Part shown: piece by piece, positions 35,784 through 44,960 of the stretch
Layout of the letters: every line of letters starts with the position of its first letter
Position numbering within the stretch: position 1 is the stretch's first letter
NCBI RefSeq assembly: GCF_900117425.1
Contig: NZ_FPEH01000012.1
Coordinates: 310,001 to 374,000, forward strand
Reading direction: 5' to 3'
DNA: 64,000 bases
From: Novosphingobium sp. NDB2Meth1
GTDB taxonomy: Bacteria; Pseudomonadota; Alphaproteobacteria; Sphingomonadales; Sphingomonadaceae
The notes under the pieces: generated by a model
The model's input: only the letters and a program-made list of their open reading frames with translations
Told to the model about the DNA's origin: nothing
The model's database searches: none
Translations under genes and position numbers: made by a program

Positions 35784-36809
35784 CTATAGTCCCGCTTTCG
35801 GCGGGGCGGTGCTGCGGCGGATGAGGAGTTCGTGGCCGAGCTGGACGTCGGCACCTTCGGGTTCGCCCCGCAGCACGTGGAGGAGCATGTCCATCGCGCG
35901 GTAGGCCATGTCTTCCACGGGCTGGCGGATCGTGGTGAGCGGGGGCCAGACGACGCGCGAGATATCGGAATCGTCGAAGCCGACGACCGAGAGATCTTCC
36001 GGTACGAGCAGCCCGCATTCGCGCGCGGCGGTGATGGCGGCGGCGGCCATGTCGTCGTTCTGGGCGAGGATCGCGGTGGGGGGCGGATCGAGCGCGAGCA
36101 GGCGGCGCGCGGCGGCGAGGCCGGAATCGAAGGTGAACAGGCCGGATTCGATGAGTTCGGGGTGCAGCGTGATCCCGGCCTTGGCGAGCGCCTGCATCGT
36201 GCCGACGAGACGCGCGTCGGAAGCGGCGTGGCTGGGATCGCCCTTGATCACGCCGATACGCTTGTGGCCGAGATTGACGAGATGTTCGGCCGCTTCCTGC
36301 GCGGCGGCGACATCGTCCATCGCGACCGAGGGGCCTTGGCCGAGCAGGCGGGTGGGCGAAATGCGCGCAAACGGCATGCCGACTTCGCGCAATTCCTTCA
36401 TCAGCCCGGCGTGGTCCGAGGCTGGCGGGGCGAGGAGGACGGCATCGAGTGCGGCGGAGCGCAGGAGGGCGATGATCTCGTCCTCGCGCTCGGTGACGGA
36501 TTCGACCGGCAGCACGACGAGGCGGAAGCGCTCGCCGTGGAGGCGTTCGAGCGCGCCCTTCTGGAGTTCGACGACGTAGCTGGGGCTGGGCTTTTCGTAG
36601 ACGAGGCCGATCAGGTAGGAGCGGCTGCGGACGAGGCCTTGCGCGGCGACATTGGGATGATAGCGCAGCGCGCGCATCGCCTCGCGCACGCGGGTTTTCA
36701 CCGCTTCGGTGACATGGGGCTCGTTGTTGACGACGCGGCTGACGGTCTTGGCGGAGACTTCGGCCATGCGCGCGACGTCGACGATAGTGGCCCGCTTGGG
36801 TCTGGTCAT
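35784..36809 (-). CDS. LacI-family transcriptional repressor
   Basis: 341 aa. The N-terminal helix-turn-helix (TIVDVARMAEVSAKTVSRVVNN) and hinge helix (NVAAQGLVRSRS) are typical LacI. The periplasmic-binding-like sensor domain follows (GPSVAMDDVAAAQEAAEHLV, HKRIGVIKGD, VGFDDSDISRVVWPPLTTIRQP). It ends the carbohydrate locus and probably binds the CAACGTTG palindrome ahead of the TonB receptor and GH3 genes. The inducer should be a sugar, but its identity cannot be read from the sequence. Confidence 0.87.
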   Translation of the reverse strand: MTRPKRATIVDVARMAEVSAKTVSRVVNNEPHVTEAVKTRVREAMRALRYHPNVAAQGLVRSRSYLIGLVYEKPSPSYVVELQKGALERLHGERFRLVVLPVESVTEREDEIIALLRSAALDAVLLAPPASDHAGLMKELREVGMPFARISPTRLLGQGPSVAMDDVAAAQEAAEHLVNLGHKRIGVIKGDPSHAASDARLVGTMQALAKAGITLHPELIESGLFTFDSGLAAARRLLALDPPPTAILAQNDDMAAAAITAARECGLLVPEDLSVVGFDDSDISRVVWPPLTTIRQPVEDMAYRAMDMLLHVLRGEPEGADVQLGHELLIRRSTAPPKAGL

Positions 36810-36873
36810 GGGTGTGGGGCCGCCTCGTGATGGGGTCGTTTCGGTGATCCTACACCGGGGCGGCCCGCAATTG

Positions 36874-37830
36874 CTAGGCCCTCACGACCTCCTGATCGAT
36901 CTGGCCGAACGGCGCGCGGCCTGCGCTGTCCACCGCGGTCATCCGCACGGTATCGCCGAAGGCCATGAACGGCGTCTGCGGCGCGCCGTGGGCGATGGTC
37001 TCGATTGCGCGGATTTCCGAGATGCAGCTGGAGCCGACTTCGGCATAGTTGGCGTTCGAGACAGTGCCCGAACCGATCACCGTTCCGGCGACAAGATCGC
37101 GGGTGAGCGCGGCGTGGGCGACAAGTTCGTGGAAGCCGAAAGCCATCGGGGCGCCGTTGGCGCGGCCGACCTGCTTGCCGTTCCAGTCGATGATGAGATC
37201 AAGGCCGACGCGGCCGTCCTGCCAGGCATTGCCGAGCTCATCGGGCGTGACGGCGAAGGGCGCCATCGAGCAGGCGGGCTTGGCCTGGACCCATCCGAAG
37301 CCGGTCTTCATCTCGATGGGGGCGATGGCGCGCAGCGACCAGTCGTTGATCTGGACGATCAGGCGGATTTGCTTGAGCGCTTCTTCGGCGGTCGTGCCCA
37401 TCGGGACGGCATCGACGACGACGCCGAATTCGCCTTCGAAATCGATGCCGTGCTCCATCGCGGGGAAGGGGACCGGATCGGCGGGGCCGTAGAACCGGTC
37501 GGACAGGCCCTGGTACATCAGCGGTCGATCATTGCCGAGCGGATCGTGGTTGAAGGCCACGGCCATCAAATCACCGTGGGTGGTGAAGGCCGAGCCATCG
37601 AGCCACTGCCATGTGCGCGGGAGCGGCGCGGCGAAGTCGACGTCGTCGGTGGAGACGCCTTCGCCGGCGGCGAGGGGGGCTTCGGCGGCTTCCAGCCTGG
37701 CCTGCGCTGCGGGCCAGTCCTCCATCGCCGAAAGCAGGCTGCCGCCGACGCGCAGGAGGCGCGTCCCGTCGGCCGAGACGAGCGCCAGCGCGCCATCGGG
37801 CGTGCCGTCGCGCAGGGTGGCGAGCCTCAT
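36874..37830 (-). CDS. Fumarylacetoacetate hydrolase family protein (second in window)
   Basis: 318 aa. The FAH fold is clear from about residue 80: metal ligands in DFEGEFGVVVDAVP and VQINDWSLRAIAP, and the late GSGTVSNANYAEVGSS and EIRAIETI segments. This longer form resembles enzymes that hydrolyse fumarylpyruvate or fumarylacetoacetate after ring cleavage by gentisate- or homogentisate-type routes. It is not a close copy of the FAH-family protein at 4.1 kb. It overlaps the cupin gene by 4 bp and shares its promoter. Confidence 0.8.
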   Translation of the reverse strand: MRLATLRDGTPDGALALVSADGTRLLRVGGSLLSAMEDWPAAQARLEAAEAPLAAGEGVSTDDVDFAAPLPRTWQWLDGSAFTTHGDLMAVAFNHDPLGNDRPLMYQGLSDRFYGPADPVPFPAMEHGIDFEGEFGVVVDAVPMGTTAEEALKQIRLIVQINDWSLRAIAPIEMKTGFGWVQAKPACSMAPFAVTPDELGNAWQDGRVGLDLIIDWNGKQVGRANGAPMAFGFHELVAHAALTRDLVAGTVIGSGTVSNANYAEVGSSCISEIRAIETIAHGAPQTPFMAFGDTVRMTAVDSAGRAPFGQIDQEVVRA

Positions 37831-38396
37831 GCCCTGAGCTCGGGCGCAAATTCGCCGTCGATCAGGACGAAGACGATGCGGCAGTTCCTGTCGGAGCGGT
37901 TGGCCCAGCCGTGGTTGGTGCCGCGCTGGATGACGATGTCGCCGGGGTACACTGTGGTTTCGCCCTCATCCATGATCAGGACGAGTTCGCCTTCGATGAC
38001 GATGCCGTAGTCGATGGTTTCGGTGCGGTGCATCAGCGCGTGGCGGGCGCCTTCCTTGGCGGCGTTGGAGGCGTGGCCGGCGCCGATCTCGGCGAAGTGG
38101 GCGGCGGCTTCCTCTGCCGTCATGTTGCGGATGCCGTCGCCTTCGGGCGGAATGTCGAGCACGCGGATGCGGGTGCCGTTCTTCGGCGGGGCGAGGACGA
38201 TGCCGGCTTCGTGCGGCTCGCCCGAGGCGGCGTCGATGAAGGCGGGCGTGCCTTGCGTGTTCCACACCTCGTGGAACATCGGGCCGATCGCGCCGCCGAC
38301 CTGCTGGACGCGGGGCGCGGCGCCGTCTTCCTGGATGATCGCAAGGCCGGACGCATTGTGGCCGGTGACGACGCGGCGGACGGGTTTCACTTCCAT
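37827..38396 (-). CDS. Cupin-domain protein
   Basis: 189 aa. A single conserved cupin barrel occupies residues ~115-180: ALMHRTETIDYGIVIEGELVL is motif 1 and YPGDIVIQRGTNHGWAN is motif 2. Motif 1 has only one histidine where metal cupins usually have two, so catalysis is uncertain. The N-terminal half is less conserved. It is the first gene of a two-gene operon with the FAH-family enzyme, and a perfect palindrome lies 19 bp ahead of its start. It may act on, or help isomerise, the substrate of its partner. Confidence 0.75.
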   Translation of the reverse strand: MEVKPVRRVVTGHNASGLAIIQEDGAAPRVQQVGGAIGPMFHEVWNTQGTPAFIDAASGEPHEAGIVLAPPKNGTRIRVLDIPPEGDGIRNMTAEEAAAHFAEIGAGHASNAAKEGARHALMHRTETIDYGIVIEGELVLIMDEGETTVYPGDIVIQRGTNHGWANRSDRNCRIVFVLIDGEFAPELRA

Positions 38397-38415
38397 ATAA
38401 TCTCCCGCGATGATT

Positions 38416-38438
38416 ATCCATCCATCTGATGGATGGAT
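38416..38438. promoter_or_regulatory. 23-bp perfect palindromic operator
   Basis: ATCCATCCATC, one central T, then GATGGATGGAT: 11 matching base pairs with no mismatch. It ends 19 bp before the cupin start, where a bound repressor would block the promoter. No regulator gene adjoins it. Confidence 0.6.
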
Positions 38439-38481
38439 TTAATTTGATTCCAATCGACAATGCCGATGTATGGGCGCAAGG

Positions 38482-39954
38482 TCAATCTGCGGCGGGTTTG
38501 CGCTCTGCCGCGAACAATGTTGTCGGCAGGCGCGAGACGGCAAGTATGGCGATGGTGAGCAGCGCGGCGATCATCAGCGCGCCGGGAATGAGGCCGGCGA
38601 GGCGCGCTGCCGGATCGTGCCCGCCGACCGCGAAATAGGCCGAGCCGACGAGCGCGATCCCGAGCGCGCCGCCGAGTTGCTGGGCGGTGCGCATGGTGGC
38701 GCTCGCGGTGCCGGCGTGGGTGCGCGGGACTTCCGAGACGGCGATGGGCCCGAGCGGGCCGGACAGCGTGCCGAAGCCGATGCCGGCGAGCGCGAGCGTG
38801 ACGATCAGGATCGGGCCGCCGTCGATCCGGCTGTGGATCAGGGCAAGAGTGCTGATGATGCCTGCGGCCATCAGCATGCCACCTGCCATCGGGAGCAGGC
38901 GTCCGAGGCGGGGAAGCAGGCGCGGGACGAGGAGGCCGACCGCGATCATCACGCCGAGGCCGAATGGGATGTGGATCAGCGCGGTCTTGAGCGGGGTGAG
39001 CGCGAGGCCTTGCTGGAGGGCGACGGCGAAGATCATCAGGAAGCCGACCGAGCTGCTGTTGAAGGCCATGGCTGCAGTGACGCCCCAGCGGAAGGTGGGG
39101 AGCGCGAACAATGTCGGCTCGATCATCGCCGGCAGGCCGTTTGCGCGGCGGGCGATGGAGCGGCGGACGCCGAGGATGACTGCGCCGAGGCCTGCCGCAA
39201 GGATCGCTGCTGCGGCGACGGGGCCGAGGTTCTCGTGCGCCTGGATCAGCGCGAAGAGGATCAGGCCGAAACCCAAGGCGAAAAGGGCGGCTCCGGTGAG
39301 ATCGATGGCGAGGCCCTTGTGCTCCTCGCCGGTGCGGGGAAGCGCGATGCGGCCCATGGCGAGGGCGAAGAGGCCGACGGGGAGGTTGATCAGGAAGATC
39401 AGCCGCCAGCCGAGGCCAAACAGGTTGAGCTCGATCAGGAAGCCGCCGATGATCGGGCCGACGATGGCGGCAAGGCCGATGATCATGCCAAAGAAGGCGA
39501 GCCGCTTCACGCGCTCGAGCGGGGTGTAGAGCAGCTGGACGATGGCCATGGTCTGCGGGCCCATCATCGCGCCTGCCGCGCCTTGCAGCACGCGGGCGAG
39601 GACGAGGACGCCCGGCGTGGGGGCGAAGCCGCACAGGGCCGAGGCGGCGACGAAGCTGGCGACGCCGCCGAGGAACAGGCGGTCATGGCCGAAGGTGTCG
39701 CCCAGCCGTCCGCCGAGCAGCAGCAGCGAGCCGAGCGTGAGCAGATAGCCCGCGACGATCCATTGCATGGCGGCGGGTGACGCGCCGAGCCCGTCGCGGA
39801 TCGCAGGCAGCGCGGTGTTGACGATGGTGGTGTCCGCCACTTCGAGGACGACGGCGGTAAGCACGGTGAAGAAGGCGAGCGCGCGCTGACGATCATCGAG
39901 TTCGTGCGGCTGCTTGCCGGGCTTCCGGGCTGCCGGGGCTGCGTGCGCTGTCAT
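38482..39954 (-). CDS. MFS drug efflux transporter (EmrB/QacA, DHA2 family)
   Basis: 490 aa with about 14 hydrophobic helices. Family motifs include the D1-type ADTTIVNTALPAI in helix 1, GGRLGDTFGHDR in loop 2-3 and QGAAGAMMGPQ in helix 4. It should export hydrophobic compounds by proton antiport across the inner membrane. The ATG is preferred to an in-frame TTG 45 bp upstream. It is 85 bp upstream of the cupin gene and points in the opposite direction to the next MFS gene. No adaptor gene of the EmrA type is next to it. Confidence 0.85.
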   Translation of the reverse strand: MTAHAAPAARKPGKQPHELDDRQRALAFFTVLTAVVLEVADTTIVNTALPAIRDGLGASPAAMQWIVAGYLLTLGSLLLLGGRLGDTFGHDRLFLGGVASFVAASALCGFAPTPGVLVLARVLQGAAGAMMGPQTMAIVQLLYTPLERVKRLAFFGMIIGLAAIVGPIIGGFLIELNLFGLGWRLIFLINLPVGLFALAMGRIALPRTGEEHKGLAIDLTGAALFALGFGLILFALIQAHENLGPVAAAAILAAGLGAVILGVRRSIARRANGLPAMIEPTLFALPTFRWGVTAAMAFNSSSVGFLMIFAVALQQGLALTPLKTALIHIPFGLGVMIAVGLLVPRLLPRLGRLLPMAGGMLMAAGIISTLALIHSRIDGGPILIVTLALAGIGFGTLSGPLGPIAVSEVPRTHAGTASATMRTAQQLGGALGIALVGSAYFAVGGHDPAARLAGLIPGALMIAALLTIAILAVSRLPTTLFAAERKPAAD

Positions 39955-40113
39955 CGCCTGTTTGTTGTCCCCGTCAGCCGGTGCGCTCGGCCCGGTCAAA
40001 TTAAAATCATGCTTCTATTATGCCGATGTGTCGCCTATGGTCAAGGCTGGCGCGCAGGGTATCATGGGGATGACAGCCCACCCGGCGCAGAAAAATTGTT
40101 TCGGGAGAATACC

Positions 40114-41343
40114 TTGGCAAGTACACCTATGGACGGGCGCAAGGCCGGCCCTCACGCAGGATTGCCGCAGGGCATGACGGTCATCATCGCGGGCTTCCTG
40201 CCGATTCTGGCCATCGTGACGATGTTTCCGGCAATTCCGGCGATCATCGGCCACTTTGCGCCGACCGATCCGACCGCGCCGACCAAGGTACCCTCGATGG
40301 TCACCGCGCCGGGACTGACGATCGCGCTGGTGGCGCTGTTTGCCGGGCTGATGGTCGACCGCTTCGGGCGGCGCAAGCTGCTGCTGGTCTCGACCTTCTT
40401 CTACGGCCTGATCGGCGCCGCGCCGTTCCTGCTTGAAAACCTGAACGTGATCTATGCTTCGCGCCTGCTGCTGGGGCTGTGCGAGGCGGTGATCCTGACC
40501 ACGGTCAACACGCTGATCGCGGACTATTGGCCCGACGATGGCCGCCGCAAGTGGCTGGCCTTGCAGGGGCTGGTGGGACCGGCGCTGTCCTCGGTGATGA
40601 TCTTCTTTGCCGGGACGATGACCGCGTGGCGCTGGAACGGCATTTTCCTGCTCTATCTGCTGGCGGTGCCGATCTGGGCGGCGATGGTGCGCTGGATGTT
40701 CGAGCCGGAGAGCGACGCCACCGTGCGCATGATGCTGGGCATGGACGAGAAGGACACCGAAGGCTTCCCGTGGAGCGCGATGCTGGGGATCGCCGGGCTG
40801 ACGCTGTTCTCCTCGGCGATCTACTATGTGTTCATCGTCAATGGCGCGACTGTCTGGCAGGAACTGGGCGTGACCGATCCCGAAAGCATCGGCCAGATCA
40901 CCGCGCTGCCGACGCTGTTCATCCTTGTCGGCGCGACGCTGTTCTGGTGGCTGGGTGCGAAGGGTGTCGGCTCGCCCACGCTGATCGCGATTTTTCTCGG
41001 CTTCCTCGGTGCGGGCCTCGCCGCGATGGGACTGGCGCTGGACTGGAAGGGCATGATCCTCGGCATGGCGCTGCAGCAGACCGGCGCGGGCATGGCGATC
41101 CCGACGCTGATTGCCTGGGCGCAGAGCAAGCTGCCCTTCGCGCATCGCGGGCGCGGCATGGGGATCTGGACGGCGACGTTCTTCTTCGGCCAGTTCTCCT
41201 CGCCGCTGCTGGTTTCGCTGCTGCGCGGCCTGACCGGCACGATGCAGGGCGCGTTCCTTGTGGCGGGCATCGTCAGCGCGGCGGGTGCGATCGTGTTGCT
41301 GGTGCTGCTTTCGCAGGACGGCGAGAAGGGGGCGGCGACATGA
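40114..41343 (+). CDS. MFS transporter of unknown substrate
   Basis: 409 aa with about 12 hydrophobic helices. The loop 2-3 motif reads GLMVDRFGRRKLLL. The best start is TTG, because CGGGAGA lies 5-6 nt upstream; an ATG 15 bp later is the alternative. It overlaps the secreted alpha/beta hydrolase gene by 4 bp. The pair would import or export the product of that hydrolase. Their stops face the Rieske oxygenase gene, four bases apart. Confidence 0.8.
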   Translation: MASTPMDGRKAGPHAGLPQGMTVIIAGFLPILAIVTMFPAIPAIIGHFAPTDPTAPTKVPSMVTAPGLTIALVALFAGLMVDRFGRRKLLLVSTFFYGLIGAAPFLLENLNVIYASRLLLGLCEAVILTTVNTLIADYWPDDGRRKWLALQGLVGPALSSVMIFFAGTMTAWRWNGIFLLYLLAVPIWAAMVRWMFEPESDATVRMMLGMDEKDTEGFPWSAMLGIAGLTLFSSAIYYVFIVNGATVWQELGVTDPESIGQITALPTLFILVGATLFWWLGAKGVGSPTLIAIFLGFLGAGLAAMGLALDWKGMILGMALQQTGAGMAIPTLIAWAQSKLPFAHRGRGMGIWTATFFFGQFSSPLLVSLLRGLTGTMQGAFLVAGIVSAAGAIVLLVLLSQDGEKGAAT

Positions 41344-42242
41344 AGCGCCTGCTCGCTGCCGCGCTGCTGGGTTGCGCTGCTTTCGGGACCAATGCGCTGG
41401 CGCAGGCAGAGATTGCCCGCACGACGATGCCAGCGCCGCCGCAGCCGGGCGTGATCGCGCTCCCGGTGCAAGGCTGTGACCCCGCGAGCGAGATTTGGCA
41501 TCCGGATGCCGGCAAGCCGGCGGTGCGCAATGTGACGTGCCCGACCTTGCTGCCATTTCTGCCGAAAGCGGGCGCAACCGGTGCGTCGGTGATTGTGGCG
41601 CCGGGCGGCGGGTTCCTTGGGCTTGCCATCGAAAAGGAAGGCTACACAATCGCGCAGTGGCTGGCGGACCACGGTGTTGCCGCGTTCGTGCTGAAGTACC
41701 GGACCTTGCCCACGCCGAAGGATCAGGGGGTGTTCGTCGACGAGCTGACGAAGCTGATCCATGGCCAGCCTTCCGCGATGAAGCTGCCGGACGACACGCC
41801 AGACCTGGCGCGCGAGGATGGCCTTGCGGCGTTGCGCATGTTGCGGGCGAATGCCGGCAAGTTCGGGATCGATCCGGCGCGGCTTGGCTTCATGGGCTTT
41901 TCGGCGGGCGGGTTCCTCAGCCGCACGATGGTGCTGGCGGACAAGGCGGATCGGCCTGCGTTCACGGCGCCGATCTATCCGAACATGGCGCCGTTGGCAG
42001 TTCCGGCCGATGCGCCGCCGATGTTCGTGGCGATCGCTGAGGACGATTTCCTGCTGGCGCGCGAGAAGGGCTTCCCGCTGATCGAAAGCTACCGCGCGGC
42101 GGGGCGGCCGATCGAGTTCCACTTGTTTCCGAGCGGGGGCCACGGTTTCGGCATCGGCCAGCCGGGGACACCCGAGGAAGGGTGGATCGAACTGCTCTAC
42201 AAGTGGATGCGGGCTTCGGGGTTTCTGGCGAAGATGCGCTGA
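41340..42242 (+). CDS. Secreted alpha/beta hydrolase (BD-FAE/acetyl-esterase-like)
   Basis: 300 aa. A signal peptide ends near NALAQ (residue 22). The oxyanion-hole segment VIVAPGGGF, the nucleophile elbow GFSAGG, the acidic region AIAEDDF and the late histidine in SGGHGFG make a complete Ser-Asp-His triad. Related enzymes remove acetyl or feruloyl groups from plant carbohydrates and their glycosides. A similar protein is encoded at 60143-61015. It is coupled to an MFS gene and may de-esterify substrates before uptake. Confidence 0.82.
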   Translation: MKRLLAAALLGCAAFGTNALAQAEIARTTMPAPPQPGVIALPVQGCDPASEIWHPDAGKPAVRNVTCPTLLPFLPKAGATGASVIVAPGGGFLGLAIEKEGYTIAQWLADHGVAAFVLKYRTLPTPKDQGVFVDELTKLIHGQPSAMKLPDDTPDLAREDGLAALRMLRANAGKFGIDPARLGFMGFSAGGFLSRTMVLADKADRPAFTAPIYPNMAPLAVPADAPPMFVAIAEDDFLLAREKGFPLIESYRAAGRPIEFHLFPSGGHGFGIGQPGTPEEGWIELLYKWMRASGFLAKMR

Positions 42243-42246
42243 GTGC

Positions 42247-43272
42247 CTAGACGGAGGTCGTTGTATCCTCCGCCTTGCGCATTTGCATCAGCGCGCGGCG
42301 GGCGCGGATGGCGCCGGCGTCGGTCTTGAGGATGGCCGGGCGGGCGTCCCAGAAGTCCTGTGTCCCAAGCGCGCGCTGGGCCGCCTCGATCATCGGCTCG
42401 TCTTCCTCGATGAAGACGCGGCGGGCCATTTCGGCAGCCTGCTCGTTGTCTTCATGATCGTAGAAGTAATGCGACGAGGTCTCGGTCTCGGGCGTGATGA
42501 TATGCGGGTTGATCATCGGCGGGACGATCAGATCCGCGCGCTGCGTGCCGGACTTCGCTAGGCCGACGGTAAGCGCCATCGCGGCAGGCGCATGCCAGCG
42601 CATGTAGAGCCACTGGTCGATCTTTGCGCCGGGCTCGAGCATGGGCTTGGACCATTCGGGCGGCTCGGCCTCGGTCATGTCCCAGTTGTTCCAGATCGCC
42701 CCGCCGCGTGTGTTGTCATCGTCGTGGCGGACGGTCTGTGTCCCGTGGAAGATCGAGCCGTTGACGCCGAAGGTCTCGATGTGGAGGAACTCGGCGTGGG
42801 TGAGGTCCATCAGGTTGTCGGTGATGAGCTCGTAGTTGCCCTCGATGCGCAGGACACCGCGGTGCATGCCGCGCTCTTCGTCGAGGAAGCTGAAATCGGG
42901 GATCTTCGCCGGGACGGCCAGCGCCGGATCGCCGGGCCAGAACCACAGGCCGCGATGCTTCTCCACGATCGGCATGGCCGGCGCAGTGACATGCGTGGGC
43001 GGATCGCCGGGGAAGGGCGAGTGGACGCAAGTGCCCGTGCCGTCGAAGCGGAGACCGTGGTAGCGGCATTGGACGGTGTCGCCCACGCGCGTGCCCATCG
43101 AAAGCGGCACGAAGCGGTGCGGGCAGCGGTCGGCGATCATCGCGTAGGAGCCGTCAGCCTTGCGCCAGATCAGCCAGGGTTTGCCGAGCAGGGTACGGGG
43201 CAGCATCGCATCGCCGACGATCTCGTCGGCCCAGGCGGCCATGTACCAGACATTCTTGACGTAGGCGGTCAT
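42247..43272 (-). CDS. Rieske oxygenase large subunit (VanA-like aromatic O-demethylase/hydroxylase)
   Basis: 341 aa. The Rieske cluster motif is C50-P-H52 and C69-R-Y-H72. The mononuclear iron site is in NLMDLTHAEFLH (D155, H158, H163). Length and motif spacing match single-component-type terminal oxygenases such as vanillate O-demethylase, which usually need a separate ferredoxin reductase; none is next to it. It is the last gene of the eight-gene glycoside operon, overlapping the GMC gene by 4 bp. It would hydroxylate or demethylate the aromatic aglycone set free by that operon. Confidence 0.87.
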   Translation of the reverse strand: MTAYVKNVWYMAAWADEIVGDAMLPRTLLGKPWLIWRKADGSYAMIADRCPHRFVPLSMGTRVGDTVQCRYHGLRFDGTGTCVHSPFPGDPPTHVTAPAMPIVEKHRGLWFWPGDPALAVPAKIPDFSFLDEERGMHRGVLRIEGNYELITDNLMDLTHAEFLHIETFGVNGSIFHGTQTVRHDDDNTRGGAIWNNWDMTEAEPPEWSKPMLEPGAKIDQWLYMRWHAPAAMALTVGLAKSGTQRADLIVPPMINPHIITPETETSSHYFYDHEDNEQAAEMARRVFIEEDEPMIEAAQRALGTQDFWDARPAILKTDAGAIRARRALMQMRKAEDTTTSV

Positions 43273-44960
43273 ATCGCACTCGACTTGAGGAGGGAGACGG
43301 CGTGGGCCGCGGCCCTGGCGGTCAGCGCCATATAGGTGAGCGAGGGGTTCTGGCAGGCGGACGAGCTCATCTGCGCGCCGTCGGTGACGAAGAGATTGGC
43401 GACGTCGTGGGCCTGGCTCCACTTGTTGAGCACCGAGGTTGCCGGATCGAAGCCCATGCGTGCGCCGCCCATTTCGTGGATCGCGGTGCCGCCCGCGCCG
43501 GGGCGGTCGAACCCGAAGATGACGTGGCCGCCGGCCTTGGTCAGCATCTCGGTCGCATCGGCCTTGGCCTGCGCGAGCGCGGCGTGTTCCTCCGCGCCGA
43601 ACGCGAAATCGATGTGGAGCTGCGGGATGCCGTTGGCGTCGAACTTCGTGCGGTCGAGCGTGAGGCGGTTGCTGGCGCGCGGGACGCAATCGGCGAAGGC
43701 GACGAGGACCATGCGCCACGGGCCGGGCTTTTGCAGGTGGCGCTTGTAGTCGGCGCCGATCCCGGCCTCGCGCTTGCCGGCGGTCCAGGTCGATTGCAGC
43801 GCGCCGCCCTGGAACGAGAAGCCGCGCGTGTGGCCGACGCCGTCCATCACGTCCATGTTGCGGTAGCGCGGGATGATCGCGCCGGTCGGGCGGTTGCCGA
43901 AGGTGGTCCACGCCTCGAAGCCGGGCATGATCGCGGCGGCGGAGAGCGTGTTGGCGTGGTCCATGATGTGCGTGCCGAGCACGCCGCTGCTGTTCGCAAG
44001 GCCGTTCGGATTGGCTTCGCTGGCAGAGTTCAGCAGGAGGTGGACCGAGTTGAAGGCACCCGCATTGAGGAAGACCATCCGTGCGGTGGCCTGACGGCGG
44101 GTCTTCGTCTTGCTGTCGATCCAGCGCACGCCGGTGACGCGGCGGGTTTTCGGGTCATAGTCGATCTTCTCGACCGCTGCGTCGGTGATCAGCGTCAGGT
44201 TGCCGGTCGCCTGCGCGGCGGGAAGCGTGCTCGACTGGGTCGAGAAATAGGCGCCATACGAGCAGCCGCGCGCGCAGATCGAACGGCTCTGGCAGGGGCC
44301 GCGGCCCTCTTTTTCCTGCGTGAGATTGGCGGTGCGGCCGATCGTCAGGCGGCGTTCGGGCCATGCGGCCATGATCTTCTCGCGCGCGGCCTGTTCGACC
44401 ACGTTGAGCGCGAAGGGGGGCAGGAACTTGCCGTCGGGCAGCTGGGGCAGGCCTTCCGCCGCGCCGGAGACGCCGATGAAGTCCTCGATCCTATCGTACC
44501 ACGGCGCGAGATCGGCGTAGCGGATCGGCCAGTCGGTGCCGTGCCCGTCGCGCTTGTTGGCGCCGAAGTCGTAGTCCGACCAGCGATAGGACTGGCGGCC
44601 CCAGGTGAGCGAGCGGCCGCCGAGCTGATAGCTGCGGAACCACGTGAAATCGGTGCCATCGCCAGTCTGGTAGGGGTTCTGCGCGTCGCTCACGAAATGG
44701 TTCTGCGTGAACTCGGTAAAGTGCCGGTTGAGCCGCTGCACCGCATATTCGCTGGCGTAGAGATCGGTATCGCCTTGCCCACGGAAGGGCATTTCCCACG
44801 GCGCCTTCATCTCGGTCTCGTAATCGAGCTGGTGCTCGATCTTGCGGCCGCGTTCGAGGAGGAGGACCTTGAGGCCGGCTTCGGTCAGTTCCTTGGCCGC
44901 CCAGCCGCCGGTGATGCCGGAGCCGACGACAATTGCGTCGAAAGTGAGATTGTCGTCCAT
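43269..44960 (-). CDS. GMC-family FAD sugar dehydrogenase, large subunit (glucoside 3-dehydrogenase type)
   Basis: 563 aa. The FAD site is VVGSGITGGWAAKEL (11-25). The catalytic His-Asn pair lies in AIHEMGGARMG (H495) and CQNPSLTYMAL (N538). A cysteine set C223-x5-C229-x3-C233 resembles the iron-sulfur ligands of FAD glucose/glucoside dehydrogenases. The following gene partner is a gluconate 2-dehydrogenase subunit 3 homologue, the usual small subunit and export escort. I infer oxidation of the glycoside C3-OH to a 3-keto form. It lacks its own signal and is probably co-exported. Overlaps: 1 bp with the small subunit, 4 bp with the Rieske gene. Confidence 0.83.
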   Translation of the reverse strand: MDDNLTFDAIVVGSGITGGWAAKELTEAGLKVLLLERGRKIEHQLDYETEMKAPWEMPFRGQGDTDLYASEYAVQRLNRHFTEFTQNHFVSDAQNPYQTGDGTDFTWFRSYQLGGRSLTWGRQSYRWSDYDFGANKRDGHGTDWPIRYADLAPWYDRIEDFIGVSGAAEGLPQLPDGKFLPPFALNVVEQAAREKIMAAWPERRLTIGRTANLTQEKEGRGPCQSRSICARGCSYGAYFSTQSSTLPAAQATGNLTLITDAAVEKIDYDPKTRRVTGVRWIDSKTKTRRQATARMVFLNAGAFNSVHLLLNSASEANPNGLANSSGVLGTHIMDHANTLSAAAIMPGFEAWTTFGNRPTGAIIPRYRNMDVMDGVGHTRGFSFQGGALQSTWTAGKREAGIGADYKRHLQKPGPWRMVLVAFADCVPRASNRLTLDRTKFDANGIPQLHIDFAFGAEEHAALAQAKADATEMLTKAGGHVIFGFDRPGAGGTAIHEMGGARMGFDPATSVLNKWSQAHDVANLFVTDGAQMSSSACQNPSLTYMALTARAAAHAVSLLKSSAI

